Below, in pieces: positions 63,349 through 64,000 of a DNA stretch of 64,000 nucleotides. Position numbers and translations under genes: made by a program. Source of the stretch: Lentimicrobium sp. (GTDB lineage Bacteria > Bacteroidota > Bacteroidia > Bacteroidales > Lentimicrobiaceae); NCBI GenBank assembly GCA_023957275.1, contig JAMLHF010000014.1, positions 1 through 64,000 on the forward strand. The letters are read 5' to 3'. The notes beneath the pieces are model-generated. The model worked only from the letters and a program-made list of their open reading frames with translations. It searched no databases and was not told the DNA's origin. The first letter of the stretch is position 1. The number at the start of each line of letters is the position of its first letter.

Positions 63349-64000
63349 ATGGATATCTCCATTTATTTTGAGCCCCTTCCCGACGAACTGTTTGATGGTT
63401 CCGAAACTATATCGCATCCGCGCATCGGCCAGCAATTACTCGCTAACCGGCAAGATGCTGATTTTCCGGAAGCTGCTGATGTTGACATCGCCCTGATCGG
63501 TGTGGATGAAGACCGCGCAGCCGTGAGCAACGAAGGATGCGCAGGTGCTGCAAATAAGGTAAGAAAGCAGCTTTACAGGCTGTTTCCCGGCTCCTGGACG
63601 GCCCGTATCGCCGATCTGGGCAATATCAGACAGGGATTTACCATTGAAGATACCTACTATGCACTCTCCTCCACCGTATCTTACCTGATAGCCAACAAGA
63701 TTTTTCCGGTCATTATCGGCGGAAGCCAGGACCTGACCTATGCCATGTACAAAGGATATGAAAAGCTGGAACAGATCATCAATATGGCCGCCGTTGACCC
63801 GATGTTCGACCTTGGAGAGACCCAGTCGGAGCTGAATTCACATACCTATCTCAGCCGCATCATTATGCAGCGGCCCAATTACCTGTTTAATTACACCAAT
63901 TTAGGATACCAGACTTATTTTGTTGATCAGCCGGCGCTCGACCTGATGAAAAAACTGTTGTTCGACAGCTACCGGCTGGGCCTGCTCACCGCCAATATGA
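63349..64000 (+). CDS. Arginase/formimidoylglutamase-family protein (cut by window end)
   Basis: The reading frame opens at ATG 63349 and is still open at 64000, giving 217 residues of the N-terminal part. IALIGVDEDRAAVSNEG (about 46-62) and the strand VIIGGSQDLTYAMYKGYEKL (about 123-142) place it in the ureohydrolase fold. The usual metal-binding GGDHS is GGSQD here, and the usual DAHxD segment reads DPMFDLGE, so two His ligands are absent. This variant is, as I recall, widespread in Bacteroidota and called formimidoylglutamase; activity is doubtful. The rest lies outside the window. Confidence 0.75.
   Translation, partial: MDISIYFEPLPDELFDGSETISHPRIGQQLLANRQDADFPEAADVDIALIGVDEDRAAVSNEGCAGAANKVRKQLYRLFPGSWTARIADLGNIRQGFTIEDTYYALSSTVSYLIANKIFPVIIGGSQDLTYAMYKGYEKLEQIINMAAVDPMFDLGETQSELNSHTYLSRIIMQRPNYLFNYTNLGYQTYFVDQPALDLMKKLLFDSYRLGLLTANM

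Noticed and set aside
1..64000. tRNA, rRNA, tmRNA or SRP RNA genes
   Set aside because: I looked for their conserved stretches, especially in gaps over 200 bases, and found none; a covariance search would be decisive.

Overview
The window looks like chromosomal DNA of a Bacteroidota bacterium, probably an anaerobic or facultative member of the Bacteroidales. The evidence is: Bacteroidota-type promoters (TTTG or TTG, about 20 bases, TAnnTTTG) ahead of many genes; little sign of Shine-Dalgarno sequences; a Wza-like exporter beside a Wzc-like tyrosine kinase; purH joined to mreBCD; prs-rplY-pth; and a glycyl radical enzyme, which needs anoxic conditions. No rRNA, tRNA, prophage, CRISPR array or integrase was found. 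The window is mostly housekeeping with three accessory patches.

Layout. 1-8.3 kb: pth, rplY and prs (leftward), queA, ispD with a CDF cation exporter, a glycosyltransferase with a UPF0104-type membrane protein, ruvC. 8.3-14.5 kb: a sensor histidine kinase, an AsmA-like protein and dxs (all leftward). 14.6-19 kb: trkA-trkH potassium uptake and a MATE exporter. 19.2-23.1 kb: a tightly overlapped GT2-GT9-lipid kinase-hemW operon in which two genes start with TTG inside the preceding stop. 23.2-26.1 kb: an accessory patch with a lipoprotein that looks like an inactive metallopeptidase relative, a REP-associated transposase between palindromic repeats, and an endonuclease/phosphatase-family gene whose last codons are part of the repeat. 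26.4-33 kb: a bacterial GH3 protein, a LysE exporter, recJ, an FRG-domain protein and a MacB-like permease.

33.5-45.8 kb holds the cell-shape cluster purH-mreB-mreC-mreD ... mrdA-rodA. About 5.3 kb separates mreD from mrdA and contains a Crp-family regulator, a small membrane protein, a 620-base non-coding stretch rich in inverted repeats, a 24-codon ORF, a radical-SAM activase and a glycyl radical enzyme. Ten active-site positions, all at one constant offset from the numbering I recall, identify the enzyme as trans-4-hydroxy-L-proline dehydratase (HypD). It has its own promoter and terminator.

45.8-64 kb: a fused oligopeptide-type ABC ATPase, a stand-alone receiver protein divergent from rnr, an iron-dependent alcohol dehydrogenase, an unrecognised membrane protein, the cysC-cysD-cysN sulfate-activation operon, the Wza/Wzc pair (the kinase has a Tyr-Gly repeat tail), miaB, topA and the start of an arginase-fold gene cut by the window end.

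The items most worth a second look are the hydroxyproline insertion with its short upstream ORF and hairpins, the repeat array that contains copies of a gene's 3' end, and paired ATCCGG palindromes between the receiver gene and rnr.
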